From NCBI RefSeq assembly GCF_037176765.1, contig NC_090022.1:230327117-230391116 (forward strand): a stretch of DNA of 64,000 nucleotides, written 5' to 3'. This document shows, in pieces, positions 54,863 to 64,000 of this stretch. Within the stretch, counting starts at the first letter, position 1; each line of letters begins with the position of its first letter. Origin of the DNA: Anolis sagrei. Lineage: Eukaryota > Chordata > Lepidosauria > Squamata > Anolidae. The notes below the pieces were generated by a model. That model had not been told where the DNA came from. It searched no databases and saw only the letters and a program-made list of their open reading frames with translations. The translations under genes and the position numbers were made by a program.

Positions 54863-55060
54863 GGTGGCCAAGGAGTGGGAGCAGAGCGCGGACCCAAAAT
54901 TTGCCCGGCCCGGTCCACGGAGGAGATCCTCCACCAAGGCGCCCTCCCTTTAAAAACCCGGAACTCCGGCCACGAGGAGGAGGGGCGGACACCAGTGGCC
55001 CAATCCGGACCCCGCGCGTGGGGAGACGCCTCCTTTGCGGGCCTATTGGCGGTAATAGAC
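54863..55060 (-). promoter_or_regulatory. FBP1: FBP1 CpG-rich promoter
   Basis: GC- and CpG-rich sequence directly upstream of the FBP1 ATG. On the gene's strand it has CCGCCAATAGG (CCAAT at 55045-55049), an inverted CCAAT (55000-55004), a GC box CCGCCCC (54982-54988) and a TATA-like TTTAAA (54949-54954). The expected start site is about 54920, giving a 5' UTR of about 60 nt. The CpG richness continues into coding exon 1. Confidence 0.65.
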
Positions 55061-55088
55061 AAACCATGAAGAATCTAGACTGTAGGTC

Positions 55089-55195
55089 AGGCCTGGGCAA
55101 GCTTGGGCTTTCCAGGTGTTTGTGACTCCAACTCCCATCATTCCTCGCAGCCTCAGGCCCCTTCCTTTTCTCCCTCAGCTGCTTAAGCGACTGTT
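55089..55195. mobile_element. hAT-like MITE fragment upstream of FBP1 promoter
   Basis: CAGGCCTGGGCAAGCTTGGG, CCAGGTGTTTGTGACTCCAA and GCCTCAGGCCCCTTCCTTTT are shared with 54361-54515. Only one side is present. Confidence 0.6.
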
Positions 55196-55201
55196 TGGTG
55201 T

Positions 55202-55245
55202 CTTTGGGGTCCTGGAACCAAACCCCAGCAGATACAAAGGGTTCT
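55202..55245. mobile_element. Tigger-like MITE end fragment
   Basis: GGGGTCCTGGAACCAAACCC then CAGCAGATACAAAGGG matches the end of the 36566-36765 element. Confidence 0.45.
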
Positions 55246-55352
55246 CTGCATCTCATTGCTGAGAAACTCTGTTTTCCTTTTTGAACATGGAAATAATTGT
55301 AGCTAAGTGTGAGAAGGACTTGAAGCCTGCCAAATAATCAGATAATTCCACT

Positions 55353-55683
55353 CAGGCATGTAGCGGGGGGGGGGGGGGGGGGCGCTCGGGGGGGTTCAGC
55401 CCCCCCCCCCCCGAAATTCTGATGGTGGTTCGCGAAAAGGCCTTACTGGTGCATTATTTAAACTGTTATGTTTATTCATATCATGATCTGATCACCATAC
55501 TCAATATATCCCATATGCATGGGGGTATTGGGGTAATGATACAAAAGGTTTGCTAGGCTAGACCCTCTTTCACTCAGATTCAGCCCCCCCCCCGAAACTC
55601 AGCCCCCCCCCCCCCGAACCCCCCTGAAAAAAATTCAGTCCTCCCCCCCCCCCCCCCCCAACAAAATCCTGGCTACGGGCCTG
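55353..55683. mobile_element. hAT MITE with long G/C runs, copy 2 (331 bp)
   Basis: Same ends and interior as 49995-50316. A perfect 8-bp duplication, ATTCCACT, lies at 55345-55352 and 55684-55691. Homopolymer lengths differ between the copies. Confidence 0.9.
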
Positions 55684-55699
55684 ATTCCACTGATACTAT

Positions 55700-56380
55700 C
55701 TTGCCAGTTCTCTACTTCTGGATGAAAGTAGTAAAAGTAGCACATCTCCGGGTGTTTGATTTTGTCAGAATCACGAGGCAGAGGCATTCAACGCTGGAAT
55801 GGGGTTCAGATTCTGCAGATTTATCAGGCATATTTATATCATGACCAAATAGTGACATTACAAGCTACTATCTTTTTAATTATTAACCCATCTACTACTC
55901 TCAAAGGCACAATAATTTGACTTTCAAAGAAGTTGCTTATGGATACAACAGATATTTCTGCCCTGTTTGAGCATAATTATTAAGAAGTATATGTGTGCGT
56001 TTTTAAAAAGTGCACCAAAAAGCTTAACGGGTGTTGCTGTAACTGGCCCTCTAATCTACTTCTTAAATTTGATCCTCTGCATATACTAAGGGTTAGGTCC
56101 AATCTAATAAATCCTTATTAGATTAGATTTGTTGAATCAATAGAAGTGAACATGGTGTTACTATTGATTCAACAAATCTATTCTATTTGGACTAAACAAA
56201 TGTAGGCCCCAAATGAAATTTCCTTTCAGCCCATTTGACAGAGCATATTGTGAATCTGATCATATACATGTCTTGTGACTGACAAATAACATTTCCCCAG
56301 AACAGGTTTTGGAAAAGGTTATTTTCTTTGTCAGTAGAAGATCTGAAAAGACTTGTTTGTTGTTTTAGACATATCCACAA
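55700..56380. other. Upstream of FBP1, nothing recognised
   Basis: An imperfect inverted pair, AATAAATCCTTATTAGATTA and GTTGAATCAATAG/CTATTGATTCAAC, is visible near 56100-56175. No gene. Confidence 0.4.
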
Positions 56381-56385
56381 ACTTA

Positions 56386-56520
56386 GGCCCCTTCCTCACT
56401 GCCATATATAGCAGATAATCCATGTCATCTACTTTAAACTGGATTATATGAGTTTATACTGTCATATAATCCAATTTAAAGAAGATAATTTGGGTTTTAT
56501 ATGCCAATGTAGAAGGGGCC
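56386..56520. mobile_element. Palindromic MITE, 135 bp
   Basis: GGCCCCTTCCTCACTGCCAT arm and GCCAATGTAGAAGGGGCC arm, with a central ACTGGATTATATGAG. Confidence 0.8.
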
Positions 56521-56584
56521 TCAATAGTCTGTTACAGTAATAGAGGGCAGGGTGGCATTCTTTGGTTAGTAAAGATTTTGTTTG

Positions 56585-57040
56585 ATGCTGCTATTGTGTG
56601 TCAAGACACTGCTGACTCACGGTGATCCGAAGGAAAGCATATCAGAGTTTTCTTAGCAAGACTTTTCAAGGGGAGTTTGCTGTTGCCTTTTTGTGTGTGT
56701 GTGTGTGTGGCTGAGTCACCCAGTGGATTAGTCACTCCACAGGTTTCCATGGCTCAGTGGAAGAGATTCAAACCCTTGTCTCCAGAGTCCTAGGGCCCTT
56801 CCACACAGCCATATAACCCAGAATATCAAGGCAGAAAATCCCACAATATCTGCTTTGAACAGGGTTATCTGAGTCCACACTGCCATATATTCCAGTTCAA
56901 AGAAGAAAATGTGGGATTTTATTCAGCTGTGTGGAAGGGGCCCTGGGCAGATATTGTGGGATTTTCTGCCTTGATATTCTGGGTTATATGGCTGTGTGGA
57001 AGGGCCCCTAGTCCAACACCAAGGAAAATCTTCCAGAAGA
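56585..57040 (-). mobile_element. MIR-like SINE split by a MITE
   Basis: Tail GTGTCAAGACACTGCTGACT, core GGCTGAGTCACCCAGTGGAT, and CTCAGTGGAAGAGATTCAAA CCCTTGTCTCC. The head, CTAGTCCAACACC, resumes after the MITE at 56793-57007. Confidence 0.65.
56793..57007. mobile_element. Harbinger-like MITE, one and a half units
   Basis: GGGCCCTTCCACACAGCC to GGAAGGGGCCC is a full foldback (to about 56942). A second right half follows and ends GGAAGGGCCC at 57007. A 3-bp CTA duplication lies at 56790-56792 and 57008-57010, fitting the PIF/Harbinger pattern. Confidence 0.7.
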
Positions 57041-57137
57041 ATACAAGAAAATGCTGTAAGTGTATATTGAATTTCTAGCTTGGATTTTTCCCCCCAGTTT
57101 ACTTAATGTAAATGAACATATTGAAAAGCTTTATGAC

Positions 57138-57683
57138 TAGATATGAAACCGCTGGGAGAGGCCTCCCAGAATTTTGGAGTTTGGTGCCACCTATATGCAG
57201 ATGACACCCAACTCTACTACTCCTTTCCACCTAAAGCCAAGGAAGCTGTCCTGAACTTAAACCAGTGCCTGTCATCGGTAATGGACTGGATGAGGCAAAA
57301 ACATTGAAACTTAATCCAGACAAGACAGAGGTACTCCTGGCCAATTGGAAGGCAGACCAGAGAATAGGGATCCAGTCTGTGCTGGATAGGGTTACACTCC
57401 CCTCTGAAGACACGGGTTCTCAGTTTGGGGACCCTCTTGTACTTGGCATTGAATATGGAGGCCCAGGTATCTGCGGTGGCCAGGAGGGCCTTTGCATAAT
57501 TAAAACTTGTGTGCCAACTGTGCCCATTCCTTGAGAAGCCAGATCTGGCCATTGTGGTAACATGCTCTATGTGTGGGTGCCTCTGAAGGGTGATCAGAAA
57601 CTTCAGCTGGCCCAAAGAGCTGAAGCCATGGTCAGGAGAGACCCTTCTCTCTGTCCCACCTCCATCTCAAGCCCAGTTGGTGG

Positions 57684-57729
<46 letters not shown>

Positions 57730-58065
57730 TTCCTTCTTGGTGGTTGCCCCGTGACTCTGAAACTCTCTTCTTCCCAGGGATGCCGGAAAGGCTCCCTCCC
57801 TGCTGTCCTTCTGGTGGCAAGCTAAAACCTTCTTATTCAGACAGGGTTTTAAAGATCAAGGTTTTAAAGATCAAGCCAGGAGGTGCTGTGGTTTGAATTT
57901 GAATATGCATTGAATGGTTTTAAACTGTAAATGTTTAATACTGTTTATATTTAATTCTGCTTTAATGTTTGTATAGCTTTATATTTGGAATTGTGTACTA
58001 ATGCTTTTATGTTAAGCCACTTTGAGTCCCCTTCGGGAGAGATAAAGCAGAGTCTAAATAGTAAT
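57138..58065 (+). mobile_element. L2-type LINE with reverse transcriptase remnant
   Basis: Broken frames show MKPLGE, YADDTQLYY (RT catalytic box) and LKLNPDKTEVLLA, then the 3' UTR GTTAAGCCACTTTGAGTCCC and a (TAA)n tail. It is internally deleted, and a (GA)n expansion sits in it at 57687-57728. Confidence 0.8.
57687..57728. repeat. (GA)n microsatellite
   Basis: About 21 uninterrupted GA units in the remnant of the L2 C-terminal region. Confidence 0.9.
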
Positions 58066-58084
58066 AATAGTAATAATAATAATA

Positions 58085-58119
<35 letters not shown>
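58060..58119. repeat. (TAA)n then (ATT)n microsatellite
   Basis: TAATAATAATAATAATTATT and onward ATT triplets. The switch from TAA to ATT makes the block self-complementary. It joins the L2 tail to the next LINE fragment. Confidence 0.85.
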
Positions 58120-58120
<1 letters not shown>

Positions 58121-58556
58121 TTGGAGCACAATACTCCTGACCTCACAATTGTGTTAAAAAACGAAGTATGGATTGTCGATGTTGCAATCTCAGGTGACAG
58201 CAGAATTGAAGAGAAACAACTGGAAAAGCTGACACTGCAAAGACTCTGGCACAAGCCAATAAAGGTGGTCCCAGTGGTGATTGACACACTGGGTACAGTG
58301 CCTAAAGACCTTGGCCTGCAGTTAAACACAATTGGCACTGATAAAATTACCATCTACCAGTTGCAGAAAGCCACCCTACTGGGATCTGCACGCATTATTC
58401 ACCGATACATCACACAGTCCTACACACTTGGGAAGTGTCCGACGTGTGATCCAATACAACAGCCAGCAGAGTTATCTTGTCTGCTGTGGACTCATCTTGT
58501 TGTGTTTCAAATAACAACAACAACAACAACAACAACAAAAACAATAATAATAGAAA
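58120..58556 (+). mobile_element. R4/Dong-like LINE 3' end
   Basis: An open stretch encodes PDLTIVLKNEVWIVDVAI then GDSRIEEKQLEKLTL, VPVVIDTLGTVPKDLG and LQKATLLGSARIIHRYI. These resemble the C-terminal restriction-like endonuclease region of R4/Dong-clade LINEs. It starts directly after an (ATT)n tract and ends in (ACA)n. The clade assignment is from memory and moderately sure. Confidence 0.65.
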
Positions 58557-58741
58557 GTCCAGCTCCCTTTTCCCCAGTAGCATAACAGGGCAGTATATTG
58601 ACCTTCTTACCAGGCAATTATACAGTGACACATTAAAGGCATTATCACATCATGCTATTATACCATCATTGTTGCATTGTGAAGTCACTAAAAACCCAGT
58701 AAACAATCCATTAATGAGCTTTACCAAAAACAATTCAGGCT

Positions 58742-58901
58742 GGGTCTACACTGCCCTATATATCCCAGGAAATGATTCTAGATTAGGTTTGAACTGGATT
58801 ATATTGCTTTGAACTGGATTATATGAGTCTACACTGTCAGATAATCTGAGATAAGCAGATACTTGGGATCAGATCCTGGGATATAGAACAATGTAGATCC
58901 A
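58742..58901. mobile_element. Palindromic MITE
   Basis: GGGTCTACACTGCCCTATAT left end and CAATGTAGATCCAAC right end, with GGATCAGATCCTGGGATATA. Confidence 0.75.
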
Positions 58902-58904
58902 ACC

Positions 58905-59720
58905 TCAGTAACCAGGTGCTGATAGCTCATGGTATTTTATCTGTGAATTAGTGGTTTGAGTGTCGGCAGGTTATCCCTTTGTCAAGGATTCCCTAGGAAA
59001 TCTGGCCTGTTACTTCTGGTGCTTGGACAGGGAAGATAGCTTTTCTGGTATTTTTCATTTCCTCTAATACACTCTTCCAAATTCAGATTTTTTTCCTGTT
59101 ATGTTGTCATAATCTATAGCACACCCTATCATTATAGCAATGTTCTATCATAACACTATTAATTCTTTAAAAAATTAGACACGAAGAAGTGGGGTGGGGT
59201 ATAAGGCAGGTGGCAGTGATGCATCCATGCAGATGACAAAAATATGCTGTGTAGCTCCAGCAAGGGTGCGATAGAGAGCATCCACAATCAGCAACTTTCA
59301 GAAGACTGGCCGGAGCTGATTGCCAACAGAATAATATGTCATAAAACGTTGGTGTGATAAGTCCCTAAGGCAATTACAGTAGCACAGATAATGCAGTAGC
59401 CTAAATAGCCAACTACCATTGTTATTAGGATTAGAGTGTAAGTGCATTGGAACCTGGCCAAATCATTTTAAACTTCACAGATAGTGTGTCATTCCCCCAT
59501 CCTTCCCCCAAAGAGCTAACTGGTGCAGTATGATTTATATACCACCTAAAAGTTACAATGATTCAAACATTGTAGAAATACGAATTTAAATTTTAAAGAA
59601 AGAAAATAATCAGATTGGTTGCAAATCACCTATTCACCCAAGCTGTGCTCACAAAAGCACACAACATGAACATGTGAGGAGGTAAGGAAAAGATTCCATC
59701 TTCAATACAGCTCTCCACAA
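58905..59720. other. Upstream flank, nothing recognised
   Basis: No exon or repeat family identified. Confidence 0.45.
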
Positions 59721-59725
59721 CTGTG

Positions 59726-59834
59726 GCTGGATCTATACTGCCATATAATGTAGTTTATACTACACTGAACTGCATTCTACACTGGCCATATAATGCAGTT
59801 CAAACTGCATTATACACTCAGTGTAGAATCAGCC
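59726..59834. mobile_element. Small palindromic MITE
   Basis: GGCTGGATCTATACTGCCAT and GTGTAGAATCAGCC ends, with GAACTGCATTCTACACTGG and CAGTTCAAACTGCATTATA inside. Confidence 0.65.
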
Positions 59835-60149
59835 TTTGCTAGACATCACTGCAACCGTGTGTTTGAAAGACCTAGTCATAGCTGCCAAATACATGGTTAG
59901 TAAAGAATGTGGTGCCTTTATTAAGGATTGAATTATAGCAATAGGGTCTTGTGATGCTCACATATTGATTTAACATAGTAGGAGGACTTCATAAAGCCAT
60001 TAATATTCGATCTTGGCGCCACGTCTTTAGGAATCATTTACAGCAGTAGCGTTTTATTTCATGTTTTTATTTATGACATTAAGTGTATGCGATTGCATCC
60101 ATTATTTAATAGCCATTGGTTTGTGTCCTGTTGCAGCTCCAGATAGAGT

Positions 60150-60298
60150 GTGTTAGTGACTTTAATCAAGAGATTCTGGGGTTGAGAGTGTGTGCCTTCT
60201 CTAATGACTCCCAGTGGATTTCCATGCCCAAGCAAGGAATTAAACCCTAATCTCCAGTCATAGTCCAACGCTCAAAGCGCTACACTACTCTGGCTCCC
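60150..60298 (-). mobile_element. MIR-like SINE
   Basis: Core TGACTCCCAGTGGATTTCCA, box region GGAATTAAACCCTAATCTCC and head CAACGCTCAAAGCGCTACAC. Diverged. Confidence 0.6.
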
Positions 60299-60299
60299 T

Positions 60300-61405
60300 A
60301 CTAGATTGTATTCATTAAATTTGTGGCATTTACCTATCTATTAATTTATAATTCAACAAGATTTGGGCCATTGTAATTAGCTTCGAAATCTGACTTTTAG
60401 GCAGCATAATAGCCCTGTGAAGCTGTTTGTTTTCATTTCACAAATAAAGTCGAGAGGTTGCAAAGTCAATAGTGAAACTACAGCTTATATGAAAATAGCT
60501 AATTGTTGTAGTATTGTATTTTAATTTAAATATATATATATAATACAACAAAAAGGGGAATATATATATGATAGAAGCCTAGGCTAGGCAAATTTTAATA
60601 TTAAGTGGACCATATATTGAAAGAAATATTTTCTTGACGTTGGTGCCAATGAAATGCATGTTCCAGTTAAACCTTTAAAGAAAACATGTTCTTCTCCAGA
60701 AGGGAGAGAGATCAAATCTTGTTATTTAAATATTGCTCAACAAGGTCCAGATCCTCATGGTGGACTACAAGGAGCCACAGTACTGCAACCACGACAGCCA
60801 TTTGGGGTCACACAGCACATACACAAAGGGCAGAACACTATTGATTAAAGTGTGCCTTTTGTGACTAATGGGGCCCCAGAGAGCAACGATGACGCAAATT
60901 CAAATTAGTCAGTCACAGTGCCGTTCCCAACTATTTCATGATGAATTCCACTCATGCAGTTATGAACTACTGTACTGTAGTATTCTAAAGTCTGGCTTCT
61001 TAACGTCTTCTGAATTTGGTAGTAAAATATGTACAACATTTGAGCACAGTTTTGTGTTTTAGCCATTTTCCCACATCACATTGTCATGGGTAAAACAAAC
61101 AAACAAACCAGGGAATGTTGCCGCTGTGGAAGATTCTGGTGTGACTTCCTTTCTGGACAGGCAGCTCTTGGGATTCAAGCTTTGAACATGATCTGTAGAT
61201 ATCCCTTGATAGGTTCTCCTGCAAAAAGGTGTTCAACTACAGTTCCAGTCATCACTGGTGATAGGAGCTGATGGGCCCACATTGCACTGGTAATGGTTCT
61301 GATGTTACCTCGCTGCTAGAGAAGAAAGAAAATATATGAATACCAATAGATTGGCAGCCCAACTGCCCAAGCAGCCCTCTCCCATTTGCTCGGGAAAGAG
61401 GAAGA
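60300..61405. other. Upstream flank, nothing recognised
   Basis: AT-rich with a TATATATATA run near 60533-60570. I looked for the 5' exons of AOPEP, the neighbour expected in other vertebrates, and saw none. Confidence 0.4.
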
Positions 61406-61409
61406 CTCA

Positions 61410-61550
61410 GGACCCTTCCACACAGCCATATAATTCATAATATCAAGGCCGATAACCCACAATATCTGCTTTGAACTGGGTTATCTGAGTCCACACTTCC
61501 ATATAATCCAGTTCAATGTGGATTTTATACAGCTGTTTGGAAGGGGCCCT
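61410..61550. mobile_element. Harbinger-like palindromic MITE
   Basis: GGACCCTTCCACACAGCCAT arm and CAGCTGTTTGGAAGGGGCCC arm. Confidence 0.8.
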
Positions 61551-61559
61551 AGTTAGTCT

Positions 61560-62095
61560 CAAAGGTGTGACGATAGCCCTTTGCATCCAAAATACTAAAA
61601 TACTCGTACTGTAAAAATCAAAGACTTTGGAAGGCCACAGATTATTTTTTAATATAATAAAAGGGTTTTTTTAAAAAAAATCCTCAATTTAATGCATTTT
61701 CATTGTTTTAATTTGCATTATGTCATTTACTGTTAGTCACTTTGAGTCCCTATATTTTGAGAAGGATGGGATTAAACACAAATCAAATAAATACATATTT
61801 CTCACTCCCATCCCGTTTTTACATATCTTACAAGCATTACATGCAAAAAATAATATAAAAGGAGAGATACAAAATTGCTATTGCAGTTTGAATAGCAGTG
61901 CAGCAGAGGGAGTAGTTGTGTAACAACACTTGCAAAAACAATTTCTTCACAATGATGAAAGGGATAAAACTCCCAGCCTTATTACCACCCACAACCAAAT
62001 GTCAGAATAAACACATTTCTATCTTCTTTTACTACTAACACTATTGGTAGTTTGCTACTATTGTCACTCCAACAAAAAGTTGGATATAAATTTGC
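61560..62095. other. Upstream flank, LINE-like tail only
   Basis: GTTAGTCACTTTGAGTCCCT and CAAATCAAATAAATAC at 61732-61795 look like an L2 3' tail. Nothing else is recognised. Confidence 0.4.
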
Positions 62096-62545
62096 AACCT
62101 GGGTTGTTATGAGTTTTCAGGGCTGTATGGTTATGTTCCTGAAGCATTTTCTCCTGATATTTCACCTGCATCTATAGGAGCTCCTGGTGGCACAATGGGT
62201 TAAACCCTTGTGCCGGCAGGACTGAAGACCAACAGGTCAGAGGTTCGAATCCGGGGAGAGCGTGGATGAGCTCCCTCTGTCAGCTCCAGCTCCCCATGCA
62301 GGGACATAAGAGAAGCCATCTACAAGGATGGTAAAACATCAAAATGTCAGGGAGTCCCCTGGGCATATGGCCAATTCTCTCACACCAGAAGCGACTTGCA
62401 GTTTCTCAAGTCACTCCTCACACACACACACAGAAACACTTCATCTATGCCAGGCATCCTCAGAGGTTGTGAGGTCACAACCTCTGAGGATGCCTGCCAT
62501 AGATGCAGGTGACATGTCAGGAAAAAATGCTTCTGGAACTGTTTC
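62096..62545. mobile_element. Inverted Penelope-type tails, split by a SINE
   Basis: The left arm GTTTTCAGGGCTGTATGG ... CACCTGCATCTATAG is the reverse complement of the right arm CTCTGAGGATGCCTGCCATA ... TGCTTCTGGAACTG. A 19-bp perfect inverted repeat with a 4-nt loop (GGCATCCTCAGAGGTTGTG) marks their junction at about 62455-62496. Confidence 0.7.
62176..62441 (+). mobile_element. tRNA-derived SINE inside the Penelope tails
   Basis: Head GGCACAATGGGTTAAACCCT, B box GGTTCGAATCC, body TCACACCAGAAGCGACTTGC and a (CA)n tail. Flanked by CATCTAT at 62169-62175 and 62442-62448. Confidence 0.9.
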
Positions 62546-62549
62546 ACAG

Positions 62550-63540
62550 TAATTCAGCCTTACTAGCAAACCAGAGCTTAAACCAACCCCTTATAAGGGA
62601 TACATACATTGTAATAATGAAATGTATGGGATCAAAACTTATCTCTTCAAAACCCTTTCATTTACATTTTTTAAAATACAATAATTTCTTGCTTATTTGA
62701 CATAGACTCAGAGGCTTCTCATTATGTCCACGTGATACACCTACACACTGCAGCCGACATGAATGTCTCACAACACACAGTTTAGCAAGCTCTGCTCTAT
62801 GGCTTTTAAACCCAGGCCCACGTAGCTCACATTTGCATTTGCTTTGTCCCACCCAGGACCGTAGCCTTGCCTGTATTACACACGATTAGCAGCAGGGGGC
62901 AATGGGTTTTTATTGTATAAACCACAAAGCCTGGACACCCACAGTTGTTTCCCTGGCATCGCAAAAGCTGCTTTGAGCAGGCCCTTGTCAAGGGAACTAT
63001 TAAGCCCAGTGGGTTGGAGGCTCTGGGTGCGCAATGGGCACAGCAAAGGGAACATAAGATGTACATGCTTTTGAAAGGTTAGCTCCTCTGTGTGTATTTC
63101 ATTACGGTAAGAGGCTGGAACAGCTTTCCTTGCCTAATAGTGACACCAAATGGTATGTAAAAGATTTCTTCACTGTCTTGCTAATTTGAAAGCATTGCAC
63201 ACAGGTTGCTGGAGTGTTTGAGAAATGCAAGTGGGAGGAAAGGAAAGGCTAAGCTAAACAGGTTCAGAGACAAGAACAGAATGTATTTCTAGGATTTAAA
63301 AATAATGACATGCAAAAAAATAACCACCGCTCTCCTTGGCAGATTTTACCACAAAACTCATGTTTGCCATTGATGTTATACTGAAAATAACACCTTTCAT
63401 TCTTGCTATCCAATACAGCAGTTTTTAGAAAGATTTTTTTTAAAAAAAAATGGACCTCAAAAGTGAATGGTAGTCAAAGATTCCAGAAGTTATTGTTCTG
63501 AAATAAGCCTTGAAAATGAGGATTTTGGAGCCTCTTTCTT
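62550..63540. other. Upstream flank, nothing recognised
   Basis: No gene or firm repeat family. Confidence 0.45.
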
Positions 63541-63543
63541 TCC

Positions 63544-63798
63544 TTTTTTGTGTCAGGAGCGACTTGAGAAACTGCAAGTCGCTTCTGATGTGAGAGAATT
63601 GGCTGTCTGTAAGGACACTGCCCAGGGGACACCCCAGTGTTTTGATGTTTTACCTTCCTTGTGGGAGGCTTCTCTCATATCCCCACATGGGGAGCTGGAA
63701 CTGATAGAGGGAGCTCGTTCACACTCTCCCCGGGTTTGAACCTCCGACCTGTCGATCTTCAGTCCTGCCGGCACCAGGGTTTAACCTATTGTGCCTCT
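63544..63798 (-). mobile_element. tRNA-derived SINE near window end
   Basis: Full reverse copy with GGAGCGACTTGAGAAACTGC, TTTGAACCTCCGACCTGTCG and a head ending TTTAACCTATTGTGCCTC. Confidence 0.9.
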
Positions 63799-63904
63799 TA
63801 AAATCTATAATTGATACCACATTGAATATCCAGGCAGCAGTTGTGATTTTTTTTATTAATACAAAAAATGTCAAGTTGCTGTACATTTCTCTATTCAGAA
63901 TACT

Positions 63905-64000
63905 GCTTCTTTCCACACAGCTGTATAAAATCCACATTGAACATTATATGGCAGTGTGGACTCAGATAACCCAGTTCAAAGTAGATATTATGGAGTTATC
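63905..64000. mobile_element. Harbinger-like palindromic MITE, cut by window end
   Basis: TTCCACACAGCTGTATAAAA, GGCAGTGTGGACTCAGATAA and CCAGTTCAAAGTAGATATTA run to the last base. Confidence 0.65.

Noticed and set aside
54582-55256. 224-codon minus-strand and 160-codon plus-strand frames across the FBP1 promoter
   Set aside because: They are other-frame shadows of FBP1 exon 1 and its GC-rich flank. The true frame is MTDRSTFDT from 54862.
62176-62260. tRNA gene (B box present)
   Set aside because: The sequence repeats eight times in the window with a common SINE body and tail, and no full cloverleaf is formed.
55700-64000. Possible first exons of AOPEP, the expected neighbour upstream of FBP1
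   Set aside because: No segment matched the N-terminal sequence I remember, and no coding signal stood out from the repeats.

Overview
The window looks like nuclear DNA from a squamate reptile, probably an iguanian lizard of Anolis type. This is inferred from the repeats: Sauria SINEs, a lizard-type tRNA SINE, a 5S rRNA-derived SINE, BovB, L2, CR1, L1, R4/Dong-like and Penelope-like retroelements, hAT and palindromic MITEs, and a Helitron. Only about 2.4 kb of the 64 kb is coding. It belongs to three conserved vertebrate genes, all with GT-AG introns.

Layout. (1) 1-4.2 kb: the last three coding exons and 3' UTR of cathepsin L (CTSL, + strand); the 5' part lies outside the window. (2) 4.2-11.9 kb: gene-free, with a hAT MITE, an L2 end interrupted by a SINE, and a nested MITE block split by a BovB insertion. 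(3) 11.96-28.3 kb: complete muscle-type fructose-1,6-bisphosphatase FBP2 (- strand, 7 coding exons, 340 aa). (4) 28.3-36.0 kb: intergenic, with retroelement fragments and one half of an inverted repeat pair. (5) 36.05-54.9 kb: complete liver-type FBP1 (- strand, 7 coding exons, 338 aa) with a CpG-rich promoter. Its introns hold a 1.8-kb non-autonomous Helitron, a Penelope-like element, SINEs and MITEs. (6) 55-64 kb: upstream of FBP1, repeats only.

FBP2 and FBP1 are tandem paralogues in the same orientation with identical intron positions. They encode the enzyme that hydrolyses fructose-1,6-bisphosphate in gluconeogenesis (FBP1) and in muscle glycogen resynthesis (FBP2). CTSL is a lysosomal protease whose link to them is only positional. 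No bacterial-type system, CRISPR array or non-retroelement novel gene was found. The most notable items are changes in the FBP2 AMP site, the Helitron with a 129-bp tandem repeat and two 3'-type hairpins, and a composite nested MITE present at two sites, one carrying a later BovB insertion.
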